DNA of 64,000 bases, taken from positions 68,971,665-69,035,664 of the forward strand of contig NC_065570.1 in assembly GCF_937616625.2 (NCBI RefSeq). Direction: 5' to 3'. The translations under genes and the position numbers were made by a program. Shown here piece after piece: positions 11,553 to 23,932 of the stretch. How positions within the stretch are numbered: position 1 is the first letter of the stretch; each line of letters opens with the position of its first letter. This DNA is from Mercurialis annua. Lineage: Eukaryota; Streptophyta; Magnoliopsida; Malpighiales; Euphorbiaceae. The notes beneath the pieces were generated by a model that saw nothing but the letters and a program-made list of their open reading frames with translations, did no database searches and was not told the origin of the DNA.

Positions 11553-14500
11553 CTATCTTTTAAGCAAAGCTGCAGGTGAAATATTCTTTAGTTTTTTCCT
11601 ATAGAAAATCAACACAGATCCTAATAATGGCCAACTTGTTACAACAGCAATGAAAGCAAACATCCAAACTGAACTTCCGTTCTGTCGACTGATCTGATTA
11701 ATGTATCTTCTAACCGGAGTAGTTGTATCGGAATTCTTGAAATCCTGAATCTTCTTAAGCAGTTCACAAGTTATCGAACTGGTGCCTGAATTCATATCAG
11801 ATTTCGCTTCTGTCGTGTGCTCTTCTTCTCCTATATCAGAAATGATTAACTAGTTAGTTTTTTTGATGATAAAACTTTTTATAAAAACATCTTGAACTTG
11901 CCAAACTCGTGATCCTCACCGGCTGCTGCAGCTACCATTCCATCTTCTGCGATGTTCACGTACGGGCCCTGATCAATTGAAAATTCTTGTGATGAATCCA
12001 AGCTGGTAGAAGTCTGTTCCTGCAAATACAGTAAATGGCAAGAGTACAGGCTTATAAACTCAGGTAAAATCGAGACATCCTTGTTAATGAAGAGAACTCC
12101 ATCTAATGAGTTTCGAATGTTATGGACACTGCTCTAAGACGTCATTGGCAACCCTAATTCGTATATCTGATAAGCAAAATCAGGTAATTAACATAGTGTA
12201 CCTTTCGGACATGCATATGATTAGGACTAGAGTGTAGAATACAAAGAAATTCATTAACAGCCCTCACCCACCTGCAAATCAAAACGAGATATCAGGAAAA
12301 TTAGCAAACGAAGGTTGAGTAAAAAATATCAACCATGTCGAATATGAAGGTCCGTCATCCTTCTTCCCCGGGAATCAAAATTTAGCAACAGTAAACGTAT
12401 CTGATAGTATCAGAACTACTTTTATCTCCAATCGCTATCGTACAAATAATCAATCAAGAGAAACTCAAAACCAGCAAACTACCAAGGTAATTTGATACTG
12501 CTACTCTGATTTCGATAGTACGTTTACTATAATATATTGCTTTAAGACCAAAATTGACTTGAGAATCAGAATGCTTTGGATACAAAGTCTATTTTTCTGC
12601 TTATGTGATACATCTCGGACCTGATCCGCACCTCAGGACCATCACTGGAGTGAATCACCGAATTTATCAGCGTCCATTATGTGTAAAAACTACAAACTTT
12701 TACAAATTATGCAAGTAATTGCATTTCAGTTCAATGTTGAAGAATTGGAAGTTGCAAGTATATACCACAAGCTAGCTCCGGTCAATCCTTCAAAGAATGC
12801 CAGATGTCCTCCGTCCTTTGGTGTCGCCAACACTATATTTGGATTTGCTCTGCCGAAGAAAGGAAATAGGCGTATCAAATATCAATGTAAATGCACGCAA
12901 AATTACTTTTCTCAATATGTAGCACTACCTGCATTCGTCCCAAGGAATGGCTTCTCTAGTGCAGACGGGATCATCAAGAGCACTGATACAAAGTAGTGGT
13001 ACAGACACATCTGGAACATAAGCTGAACTGCTACAGCGTCTGTAGTATGTATCCGCAGTCTAAGAAAATCATTTAACATTCTCAGTTACTCACAAACATG
13101 ACAGAAAATCAAGTCTGAAGAACCACATGAAAATGTGGACACTGATACCTTGTATTTTCCGACAAGGCAGGTTGCATAGTTGTCAAAATCTCGAATAGAC
13201 CGTGACTGCACAAAATGCAAGAGGTAATCAAGTAGAGGTCTTTTTATTAGAAGAAATCAAAATGGCATATTTCTCCACTGAAATAAAAAACGGAACACCT
13301 AATACGACATGGCATGATATGGAATTTCTTAAAAATATAATAAACGATATGCTGGAGAAATCAAAATCATAAGTAGAAATTTCTTGAAAGCCGAGAAGTG
13401 ATAAAGGGGTCGGTTTTACTGAAGAAGAAGAAGGTGCAGGCCACTTGTAATAAATTATAACACTTGTATAAATTAAAATATTGATTTCTGAAAAGTTTTG
13501 GACACGAAAATATTAGGTCCCATACTTCCTAATTATATATCTACTTTATAAGCTAAATTCCTTTGCATACACAAGATTATCAAGAAATTTCCATGAAACC
13601 AACCTTTCTGATGCCTTCCCAATTAGCAAGCCGAGAGTATCGAGGTTCATGCCTGAAATGATTGATCAGTAACTTGTTATATCAATTTGGGCAAAAGGTT
13701 ATGGAGTCGGACAGAAAGTAAATTCCTAAGCCTCATCATTTTATATTCATCCTAAATTCAATTTAAATAAAATTTCTTTCTAGAAATTTTATAGGACTGA
13801 GAAATTAATTAGACCGGTTCTTTATGACCATGCTCACATAGAATTTTATCTCTCTAGTTGTAAAATAATCTCATGTAAGTATGGGTCCATGAAGACGCAG
13901 GTAGACAAGAAATTTCCAAATAGGGCTTTTACAGACTAAGTTCATAATTTCCATTTTCCATTTTCAACCCCAAAGACACAATTGAAATGGATACACACAT
14001 ACAGTTTTGCATAACCTTGAAGTCCAATTGTGAGGGCCCTGTCATATAACTTCTGCAACGGCTTGCGGGCTATAAATCTATCACCAATCTGCAAAAGAAT
14101 ACAATTACTAACCACATATAATAGAGAGTATAATTGAAGATCCAAATTCAAATGAGCAGATAAATTTGATGTAGCTGCAGATTGTTCAAAATGATTAATG
14201 TTATTCCTAACATTGTGCTTTCGATTGTTGCTTTATATGCTAATCTTGAAATGAGAATAATCATAAAAATGGAATCAATATCTTCAAGCTTCTGTCAGTT
14301 ATTGACAGCAATCATGAAGTACATGCTAAAGCATAAACCAAATTTAAGCTTTATTAGTAAATCATCTTCTGAAAATTCTGTCTTTGGCAAATGTTAACTC
14401 CATTTGAAAGAAACCTTAAACTCCTTCTCAGTTTACGTATTAAGTTAAAAATGCTAACCAAGAGATCCCAAGGATTACAAATGGCTACAGCCCCTGCAAT

Positions 14501-17500
14501 ATGAGTCCTCTCTCCTTCCTCCCCGAGATATTTTACCTGAAAAAGAGGAATAAGAAAAGTTAGAAAAGGCGTCGTCATATATAAATATCAAGGTTTCTAC
14601 AACACTCGTGTGTGTGCATAGCATCCAAAAGAACATTTACAGCATTTTATTCCAATATTAGCAACAAAACGAGTTCTGATCTTTTTGTGCTCTCAGCTGA
14701 TTTGTATGTAACATATTGATTCTGTTAAACAGAAATAATAAATAAATAAATTTACAGTGCAACGAATAGAAGATACCAGAAGGTTAGCACCGATGCTTGT
14801 TCCGACAGCAAATAACGGAGCCTTGGAGTACTCATTGTGGAGATAATTAATGACTTCACGAAAATCTTCTGTCCATCCAGCATTGTAAAAGCAATCAGAC
14901 TGCATCATACAATAGAAAGAGTATAATTTCATAATAAATGTAAAATAAACTTAAATGCAGTATATTCTAATAAACAGAACCTCCCAGACTAGTTAGTTAA
15001 TAAGAAAAAACCCATGCATCAGCTTCGAAAAAAACTGCTTGACTTCTAATATCAAGAAGTAGTTCATTTTTGCATGCACTAATTATGCAGCAAGACAGAA
15101 GTTTCTTAATCCTGATGCTGCCCAAGCCCATGCATCCAATGCTCATCCAGCTCATACCAAAGGTCATAGTTAGCCCGTCATATAATCTTTACTGTTCCAA
15201 AGTGTTTATGGATCTTCTGAAAATCATATAGGAACGGATCTATTTTCGACATGCACATAATTTAGACGAGGCCTATAAATATCAAGCTATTTCCATACAG
15301 TTAGCTTGTCGTCTTGTCAAAAATGTTCTATGGGTTTGCAGTGATATATATCATTTGGAAACAACATTTCAGAATTAAATTGAGAATGATAGCAAAGATC
15401 AATACTTAATAAATTGATAAATATGCTACAGAAAACAATAAATAAAAACAGAACATCCATCCCAAAATATCAAGAAAAAGATGAAAATCTAGGGGTGAAA
15501 ATTAAACATCATATTTTGGATTTCATTATAGTGAATTGGTTTTGCGTTAATCAGACCAAAAGAGACTTACAGTAATTGAAACACCTCCTAATCCTCGATG
15601 ATTGCTAACAACAACATTCCATCCATGTTTCGCCGTATTGAAGGCCAGATGCTTCAGATACTACACATCGTATTGAATAAGACAATCAGCAGTTTATTGA
15701 ATCAGCACAGATATTAAAGCATATACACATCTATTATCTATATCAAAAATTATAATGCAAGCTAATAAGCATGTGGCCATGAACATATGCCACCATCTAT
15801 ACTTACGGTAAATACATGCATTAAGAAGCTTGAAAACAAGAGAGCTGATGCACCAAGGGACTAGCAGGCATTTAAAGCATTTGTGATTAATATGCTAACC
15901 GCATTTCATTCAAATTGTAACTATATCGAAGTTCTAAACGTTTTAAATCTTGATAGCAATCTCCTAAATAAGCATGCCTTATAACTATATATAACCATTT
16001 CATTCAGTGGTAAGACTTTCTGCCCGGACCAAAACTTCTTAATTGATAACTTTCTAAAACAGGAGACTTATTTACATTGGAAACTTGATATTTATAGCAT
16101 AATTTCCTTTCATTCTTGAGTGGGAAGTGGAAACAACCAAAGTCTACCACTATGAATGATCAAAGAAAGCAACAACGGCACAATAATAATGCTTAGGCTT
16201 CAGTAACCTTACATGCTTTGCATAGCTGATCAGCTTTGGAATTTTCACCCAAGCAATTAGTACTTGAATCAAGCACACTATTTCTGATAAGACACTACCT
16301 CGTGGATATGAGTCTTCCTTAGTAATCCAAATATCAGATAATCCAAAAAAAGGCATCGCCTAGTAATTAAAAGTGTAATTAATCCCAAAAGAAGAAAATA
16401 CTCAAACACTGGAATCCCTAAATCTTTAACCATACACCATCAATATATACAGTTAAATTGATGATACTATTGGCTTGCGCCACTCATTCTTCACCTTTCC
16501 ATACTCGAGTAATGCAACATACATTTGAGACTTTCATTGACAATTTTCAAGCAAACTTCACTAGAAAATCAAATAATTTAGCAGGAAATCTATGTTTGAC
16601 TTTCCGGGAGCAAATTAATAAGCATCAAGCATCATGAAGTTTATAGCAGGAGATTGTAATTTCTGACTTACAGACGAAGAAGAGTCACTAGTTAAGCCAG
16701 GAATCACAACCACAATAGGAGTTGTATCATCTTTAGCAACGCCATCGTTCATGTGATAGTTGCCCCCAGAAACTGTAAGGAAATATTACTTTATTGTTTG
16801 AAAACTCAAATCAAAATCGTTCTAATGATAAACATAAAGAAGGAAAAACACAGCAAATTAGAAAACTGAAAGTGCCAACACACATGCATTACATTTTCTT
16901 TATACATGTCCAAACCTTTGTACTTACCATCAGAATGCATCAACCAATCCAAAGCAATAGTTCCACCATCAGAAACATTATAAAGCTGCCTGAATTTAAC
17001 ATAAACATGAATCTTTTGTTAGACACAAACCCTGAATGGCAATAGCAACATTCTAACTAAATGAAAATTAAAAAGGAAAAAAAAAGTGTACAACTACAAG
17101 TAAGGTTATTATGTGATGATTACCTTCTGTATTTAAAAGCAGGAGGCCTACCAAAGAAATTCAAGAAAAAAGTCTGGATATTAGGACTTGAGAGCCAAGG
17201 AGTTACCAAATACCTGTACAAAAACAATACAATCAAGAACAATAATAAAGAAACCAATTAAACTAATTAAAAGCCAACAAAAAAGCTACAATCTTTTTCA
17301 ACTATATTTGACCTGCCATGAAGAATTTTACATTTGGAAACAACACCATTGTAAATTGGAGAAGAGGGATTAAAAGTAAGGAGAATTGGGGATCCACGAA
17401 ATCCATGCAAGAAATCTCTAAAGAAATGAAACTCCAAGAAATTGTACAGAAACACAAAACAGAAAATAACAAAGCCAAAAATGTAGTGAGAAATGGGTAT

Positions 17501-17578
17501 TACACAAAAAGCATTTAGGAGAAGCGTGTATGGATATAGAGAAGAAGATGGCCCAATTGAGCTTAACCAATCCATCAA
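11553..17578 (-). CDS. EMB8-like alpha/beta hydrolase, membrane-anchored (15 exons)
   Basis: Coding exons, minus strand: 17313-17578, 17124-17213, 16928-16989, 16672-16772, 15571-15660, 14777-14899, 14459-14536, 14003-14088, 13604-13652, 13149-13205, 12929-13059, 12766-12849, 12202-12271, 11920-12019, 11553-11830. All introns are GT-AG and in frame, giving 554 aa. The protein belongs to the YheT/ABHD1-3 group of alpha/beta hydrolases, known in plants as embryogenesis-associated EMB8-like proteins. Visible marks: YLVTPWLSSPN; NHRGLGG; the nucleophile elbow GTSIGAN with Ser238; ALDDPV around Asp363/364; and GGHLAFFEG with His393. Hydrophobic segments near residues 14-45 and 517-539 suggest membrane attachment. 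The substrate is unknown; animal relatives act on phospholipids. The first of two adjacent ATGs was taken as the start. In exon 14 a GC donor 14 bp downstream of the chosen GTGAGG would also keep the frame. Confidence 0.92.
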
Positions 17579-18694
17579 AAATTAAGATAAAAAAATTATT
17601 TCTTTAGGATGAATGTCAGTAAAGGAGCAAACTTTTTATTTAGTCGGTGGGTTTGATTGCTAGATTTCTAAAAAAGTTTTTAAAAGTTTGTTTCTTTCTT
17701 TTTGAAAGTTTAAGACAAATGGCAGATTGACAAAAGGGGAAAGCAAAATTTCTTCAAAGTAGTTTAGAGATAGTTGGGAGCAATTTTTTACGTAACTTGC
17801 ACTAACTATTCCTAAACTATCTTCTTGTTCCTAGGGGGGGTTTCTAAATTTTAAGTCGTATTCTAATTATTAAAAATTTAAATTTAATTTAATAGTCTAT
17901 AAATTTAATTAGTATAGTGTTTATGATTTTAAAATAAATAATTGAGAAAAAGTAATAAGAAATATGATTTATACTATATTTAAGTAAAGATTGCTTTAAA
18001 AGTTTAGATTTGCCAAGTTAATTTGAATTTTTATTTTATTTTTAAAATAAAAAATTTATTGAAGCATTGTTTTATATTATAATGTTGTAATAAAAACTTT
18101 TAAATTTATGAAGACTTCATAGTAAATGCTCTTAAAGGGTAAAATTTATGTATTTGGCACTACCTATAATTTGGAGAAAAAGTACATCAAATTAAATGCT
18201 CAGTTAATTTGATTAATCTGTCTTTATTTATTTATTCCACTTTTTTTACATGTCATAATTTTATTTCATTACATTTATTATAAGGTTAGTAATTGTTTTA
18301 TTTTCATCTACTCAAAATAAAATCTATTATATATAATGTTTTAATAAGTGATTTAAATTTTATAAAAATAACTGAAAATATATATAGTTTTTGATGGTTG
18401 TTCTATGATTATTTTGTTCTAATTTACTTTATTTATTTCTTTATTGGAAGAAAATTGGTACAATTATTCTAATAGTGGTAAATAAAAAAATTCAAATACC
18501 TTTTACAAACAAAATATCCATAAATTTATATTTGATGGCTAATTATTTTGGTTAATCTTTGGCTTCTTTAATTATGGTTAAGTTATCAAATTTTAAACGT
18601 ATATGGAGAGGTTGTTACTACAGAAATCATCTTTAAAGGAATGAACTGATGAGTAGAGCCGCTGTGACAATCAGTTTCAGTTTAATTTTTTGGT

Positions 18695-18737
<43 letters not shown>

Positions 18738-19558
18738 GTTTAAAATTGGGATATATATATATATATATAGGTGGCTCATTTGGTAGTCAAAGCCCTATTA
18801 ATTGACTGTTTTGCAGTATCGTCATTTGATTATGGTATTGCTCACTTATTGTGATTGGGTTTTTTTATCATTATATTGTAAATATTTTTACTTCGAAATT
18901 TAGCCAATGATAAAAAAAAAGTGTTATTTAAATTGGGATATTTTGTTTTTTACTGTACAAAAAATGTATTGAAGGAGCAAGCCTATATCTAGATTAATGG
19001 TTAAGGACTTAAGGCCCATATCTTATTCTGAAGTCATACCATGCAGGCTCTAGTTATGTAACCCAAGAATTTGAATTTGGCCCATCTCAAATTTAATTGA
19101 ATTATCATACACAAAATTGAATTTCATATACTTAGTTTCAAATATTAGATCATTTCTCAATTTCTAGTTTGAACAAAAATTCCTAATATTTTTTCAATCC
19201 GTGATAGAAAATTATTTCATACCAAAGACTTTGAATTCAATAAGATAAAAAAATTTAACTACTTTAAACTTTAAAACAAGAAAAATAGAATTTAGGCTAA
19301 GAAGTGAACATGTAATTGGAAAAAAAAGGAAGCTTAACTTGACTGTATATTACATTATGCATATTAAACACAAACATGTGTACAGCCATTGATATTCACC
19401 CATCATCAAATTCACCATTTTTGGCCATTGATGACTCTATTGTTACACATCTTTAAAAAAAAAAGGCAGAGAGAGAGCTCTATAAAAGGGCTCATTACAG
19501 TAGTTTAGGTCCCAAAAAAAAGAAAAAATAACATTGTCACATGGAATGGAGTTGTTCA
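17579..19558. other. Intergenic region between hydrolase and sucrose transporter
   Basis: About 2 kb of AT-rich DNA holds the upstream region of the hydrolase and the 3' flank of the sucrose transporter. Simple TA repeats lie at 18702-18736 and 18751-18769. No further coding exon or clear transposon end was found. Confidence 0.6.
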
Positions 19559-22500
19559 TCAATGGAAAGAAGCTATTGTAGTCCTCTTGGAGGACGGAAC
19601 ATCCGGCGGTGGCGACGGGAGGAGGGTAAACGCTAATATTCCGCTAACCGCCGCGGCCACTGCCCCAACCACAAATGCTGGCAAATTACCTCCTCCAAAT
19701 AATGCATCCCATGGTCCACTTACAACGGACACCAACATCTATATTTAAAAGTGTTGAAATGAACATTAAAATTTACACTAATAAAGTAGTATAAAGTAAA
19801 ACAAAAATCATACTATTGTTCAAGCCGAATTGATAAATTCGATTTGATTATTATAAATGAAAAATCAATTCATTTTTTATACAAACTGAATCAAAAAAAT
19901 CGAACTGAATATAAAATTAACTAACATAGTAGATTCAATCCAAAATATTAATCTTTCTATAAAAATACTTAAATTACATTTAGTTTCAATTCAATTAATT
20001 CAGTTTGGTTCTATTTAAACCGAACAAACATACATAATTGCTAAGTAGTGGATAAATGACAAAAGATGATGGAGAAGCAATATTGGGATGTTCAATAGAA
20101 TATATTCTATTATTATTTTATCATGTCTTTTTGTAATAATTATATTTATATAATAAAATAATTGGCTTATTTTTTTCTGATGGAGATGATGAGTCAGCAA
20201 GAAGAACAAAGATTGTGACACAGTGATTGTTTCAAAAAGTGGGTCAACTGTAACTTCTTCTTTTTCTCCATAATTTTCCAAACCTAAGCTTTGTATGGGA
20301 TGTGGGGGCACTCACAATTGTGTGTGAAATGTTGACTTTTTTGAAAGCATAAGCATTGTAGCCCATGCCAATGTGTCACATGCACACCTTTAATAATTTA
20401 AGAAACTTTTACATATATTTAGTATTTGCACTCAATAATATAAAATAAATAAAATATGTACCAAACATGGGTCAGATTATAATGTTTTGGCTTAATTACT
20501 TAAAAAACCCTCACCTTTAACTTCTTTTTCGTTTATACCATGACCTAGGAAAATTGTCACATATACTCATGACCTTGTATTTATGTTTCACCTCTACCCT
20601 CGAGGTATTAAATTTACCTCTTTTCATTTGAAAAAAAGTTTAAAATAGTCCTTAATCTTTAGTATATATTCTAATTACACATCAATGTTATTAATTATAC
20701 AAAAATCGAATTTTTTTTTGAAAATAATAATATTAGCGGTTTTTTAAATTGGAGTATAATTGTAGGTTGTAATTAATAAAAAATATTTTATTTATTTTAT
20801 TTTATTTAAATTAAAAAATTAATTAATTTTAGGACTTATTTGAACGTTTTTATAGATGAAGTATTTGTTTGTAATTTTTTTATTAGAAAAAGGTATAAAA
20901 TAACCCTTATATTTAGTTATTTTCAATAAATCATCTTTTTTTTGAAATTTGGGGTAGAGGTGAAACATAAAGACAAGGTCATGAGTATTTGTGACAATTT
21001 TCCTAGGTCGGGGTATAAACGAAAACAAAATTAAAGGTGGGGTTTTTTTAAGTAATTAAGCCTAATGTTTTTAAGACAATTCTATTTCACCAAACTTTCA
21101 GTTGCTAAGATTACGACACCATAAGACCTATATTATCACATGCTTTAGATTACCACTTTTAGAATTGATGATAAACACAAATGCATATCTATTTGGTCTG
21201 CCTATATACAACATTTAAATTTATATGCTCAAAAATAAAGTAAAAGTTTTAGTAATAGGAAGCAATACCTGTGGTATGACTATTGAAAGATTAAGAACTC
21301 CCAAAGAAAGGCCTAAACATATTTAAAATATTAAAATTGGTTAGTGGAATAATTTAGTTTATTTATATTAATTATATTATTTCTAATACAAATATATAAA
21401 AGCAGTTAGGATTATTCATTTACCTTGACCAGCACCAGATGTGTTTGAAAATATTGATGCCAAAGCAAATGGAATGCTATAAGTAATCTGCAAAGAAGGT
21501 TTTAAAAAAATTACTAATATCATTAATAATGATTTTTAACATACATATTACTACAAATATAATCAATCATGAGGGAGATAATTAGCAAATAATTAAAAGT
21601 ATCTGCCCTACACAACAAAGGGTATACCTTAATCTTAAAGCAAACAAGAATTATGAATACAGAAAAGTCTCCAATTAGAGTTCAAGATTTTAGATAAGAT
21701 TGAAATTAATATGTCAATTAAAACAGCATCTGTAAATGTTCCCAAAATTAACTGCAATAGAGCTACTAGACAATTTCCAATAAATACACACTGACTCATA
21801 TTTATGGCTTCCATTTCTTTTTTACTCTTCATTTACACTGTTGGGATAAAAAAATCCAAATATATTCTATTTTTCATACAAATTTAATTTATTAGAAATT
21901 ATTTAAATTTTAGTAATTTTACTCAATTTTAATAGTTTTAAAGCAATTTGAAATTAATTTTAAAATTATTCAATTCACAAATAACATTTGATATTAATAA
22001 TTATTTTTTAAAGATGATAATATATAAAATTAAAGTTAGAATTAAACATAAATATATACTCTCTCTGTCCTATTTAAGAAGTCTCATATTTTATTTTAAG
22101 ATATTTTATTTTTAAAGTCTCATTTTTATTTTTAAAATATTTTTACATTAAATTTCTTATTTTACACTTCATTTAATCATCTTAAATAAACTATATGAAA
22201 AATTACACTATTGTTAATAGAGACAAAACCATGAGAAAATATGAAAAGATAAAAATAATAATTTTTTTAATATATGTGTGAAATCAAATGAGGCGGAATA
22301 GTAATTTTTTAATTTTTTTATTAAAATACATTGTAAACATCATAATATATAAATTTATAGTAAAATTAGATTAACCAAAAATATAAAATAAACTAGAGTT
22401 AAGAATTGTTAAAAAAAAAAAGAGGTAATAACCTGAATTGACAGATACGGGAGAGGAAAAAAATGAACTTACAGCTTGAGGAACACCCATGACCGCAAAA

Positions 22501-23786
22501 AGGGCCAGTGCACCGGCCTTAACGCCGCTTGGTGGTGGCAACGGTACTTTAGATCCACCGCTCACGGTGGCAAACCTCCGGTTGCTCTCTGCTAATTTGG
22601 TAATCAGCACTGTCAAGGCCAGACACAGTGCAAGGATAAAATTCACTATACCCCACAATCTCTTAACGCCACCAACACCACGCGCTAACATTTCTACACT
22701 AAGAGAAGTGAATCCCAAAACCACCGAGTTAAGCATCAACCCAAGTGCTCCAGCGCGGACTCCTCTGTCATAGAGTTTCAATAATGCGGCGGAGCCGCTT
22801 GAATCTCCGCCGTAGACCTCCCTCCCCATCCAGTCAGTGTCGAATAACAGAAATGGAAACCATGCAATCCAGTTCAAGCATGTTACCAGAAGAAGAATCC
22901 ACATTGGTCTTTGAAGATTCTTTAAAGCAGCGAAAATTTCTCCGAAGAATGGCATGGGTTGCGCCGTTGACGCGATTGAAGCTGCGTCATCGTCGATGGC
23001 CTCAACATCCTGGTCCGGCGACCAGGGCTTTTCTTTTACGTAAACAAGGGCTAGGGTCGTAAGCGTTAAAAGCAAGACGATTGAAATGAAAAAACAAGAT
23101 TTGAGATTAGCACAGTAAACATCACACGCTATAGTTTTTGTGAACGGAAACATCTTGTATAAGTGAGTGTACGACCCAGCGGCGAATCCAAGAACGTTTC
23201 CGACGGCCATAAAGAAAGAGAATAAAGAATTAGCTGTTCTCGTTTTTTTCTGGTTGACACCAGAAAGATCAGCAAGAAGTGCACGACAAGGACCTTGAAG
23301 CATATTATTAGCAACATCAAGAATCCAAAATCCGACAACAAAGACAGCAATTGCCCGAGTTTTCGGCGATTTATCAAGAGAATCGCCGGAAAGATGGCCC
23401 AAATCAGCAGCGTAGCCGATAAGAAAAACAGCTACAGCAACAAAAGCGGCACCGGCAGCAATAAAAGGGCGGCGACGGCCGAACCGAGAGGTGCAACGAT
23501 CGCTATGGTAACCAACAATCGGCTGGACTAACATACCGGAAACAGGTCCGCAGAGCCAAATGAAAGCGGCCCATGTATGAGGTATACCGAGAAGTTGAAC
23601 ATAAGGAGTTAAAAGAGAAAGCTGTAAAGCCCAGCCAAATTGAACTCCGGCGGCTATAGAAGCCACCATTACAATTTTTTTCAAAGGGGTGGAATTGGGT
23701 TGTTCTGCATGTCCGGCCACCATAAGAGGTGGCGGAGCAGAGGTTGGTGGTTGTTTGCTATCTTTAGCGGAGGAATGAGGCTGCAT
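19559..23786 (-). CDS. SUT1: Sucrose-proton symporter, SUT1/SUC2 type (4 exons)
   Basis: Coding exons, minus strand: 22473-23786, 21424-21487, 21269-21312, 19559-19738; 533 aa. It belongs to the glycoside-pentoside-hexuronide cation symporters of the major facilitator superfamily, with 12 expected membrane helices. It would move sucrose with protons across the plasma membrane, as in phloem loading. Family marks include [20 protein letters not shown], an external-loop His after [60 protein letters not shown] and TSGAGQG. A very large first exon and three short ones is the usual pattern for this clade. An in-frame ATG lies 105 bp upstream, but the TATA box sits inside that extension and relatives begin MQ, so 23786 was chosen. 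Intron 3 (1530 bp) holds a MITE and intron 1 a Stowaway-like relic. Confidence 0.96.
20489..21062. mobile_element. MITE, Mutator-like, 9-bp target duplication (copy D), in SUT intron 3
   Basis: The element runs from GGCTTAATTACTTAAAAAAC to the inverted GTAATTAAGCC, with arms of about 150 bp. A perfect 9 bp repeat, TAATGTTTT, flanks it at 20480-20488 and 21063-21071. It lies wholly within intron 3 of the sucrose transporter and would be transcribed with it; its arms could pair in the pre-mRNA. Non-coding. Confidence 0.9.
22059..22300. mobile_element. Degenerate Stowaway-like MITE in SUT intron 1
   Basis: TACTCTCTCTGTCCTATTTA at one end and AATGAGGCGGAATAGTA at the other are decayed forms of the CTCCCTCCGTCC termini with TA target. 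The interior TTTAAGAAGTCTCATATT matches the better-kept copy at 45426. Ends are approximate. Confidence 0.65.
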
Positions 23787-23856
23787 TTTGTTGAATTGAA
23801 GGAAATAGATAGAAAGAAAGAAGTTGGGATTGAGAGTCTTGGGGTGTTTGCATGGG

Positions 23857-23865
23857 AATTTATAG
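23857..23865 (-). promoter_or_regulatory. TATA box of the sucrose transporter gene
   Basis: The minus strand reads CTATAAATT, ending 71 bp before the chosen ATG. This implies a start of transcription near 23830 and a 5' leader of about 45 bases. It is the best TATA match in the upstream 150 bp. The assignment is by position and sequence only. Confidence 0.6.
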
Positions 23866-23932
23866 TGGTGATTCACAACAGCAACTGGCAATCACTGCTG
23901 CTTATTGCCATTATCCAAAAATATAAATTTTA

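Noticed and set aside
12679..12996. 105 aa plus-strand open frame
   Set aside because: It lies antisense across two exons of the hydrolase gene that fit the family and splice correctly; its own translation has no recognisable features.
17318..17518. Plus-strand frame over hydrolase exon 1
   Set aside because: It is the antisense shadow of an exon with clear family similarity.
22489..23531. Several plus-strand and frame-shifted open frames over SUT exon 1
   Set aside because: They are shadows of the long GC-richer first exon of the sucrose transporter.
23787..23891. Upstream in-frame ATG adding 35 residues to the sucrose transporter
   Set aside because: The TATA box lies within this extension and the known family starts with MQ-type ends; no relative has the extra residues.
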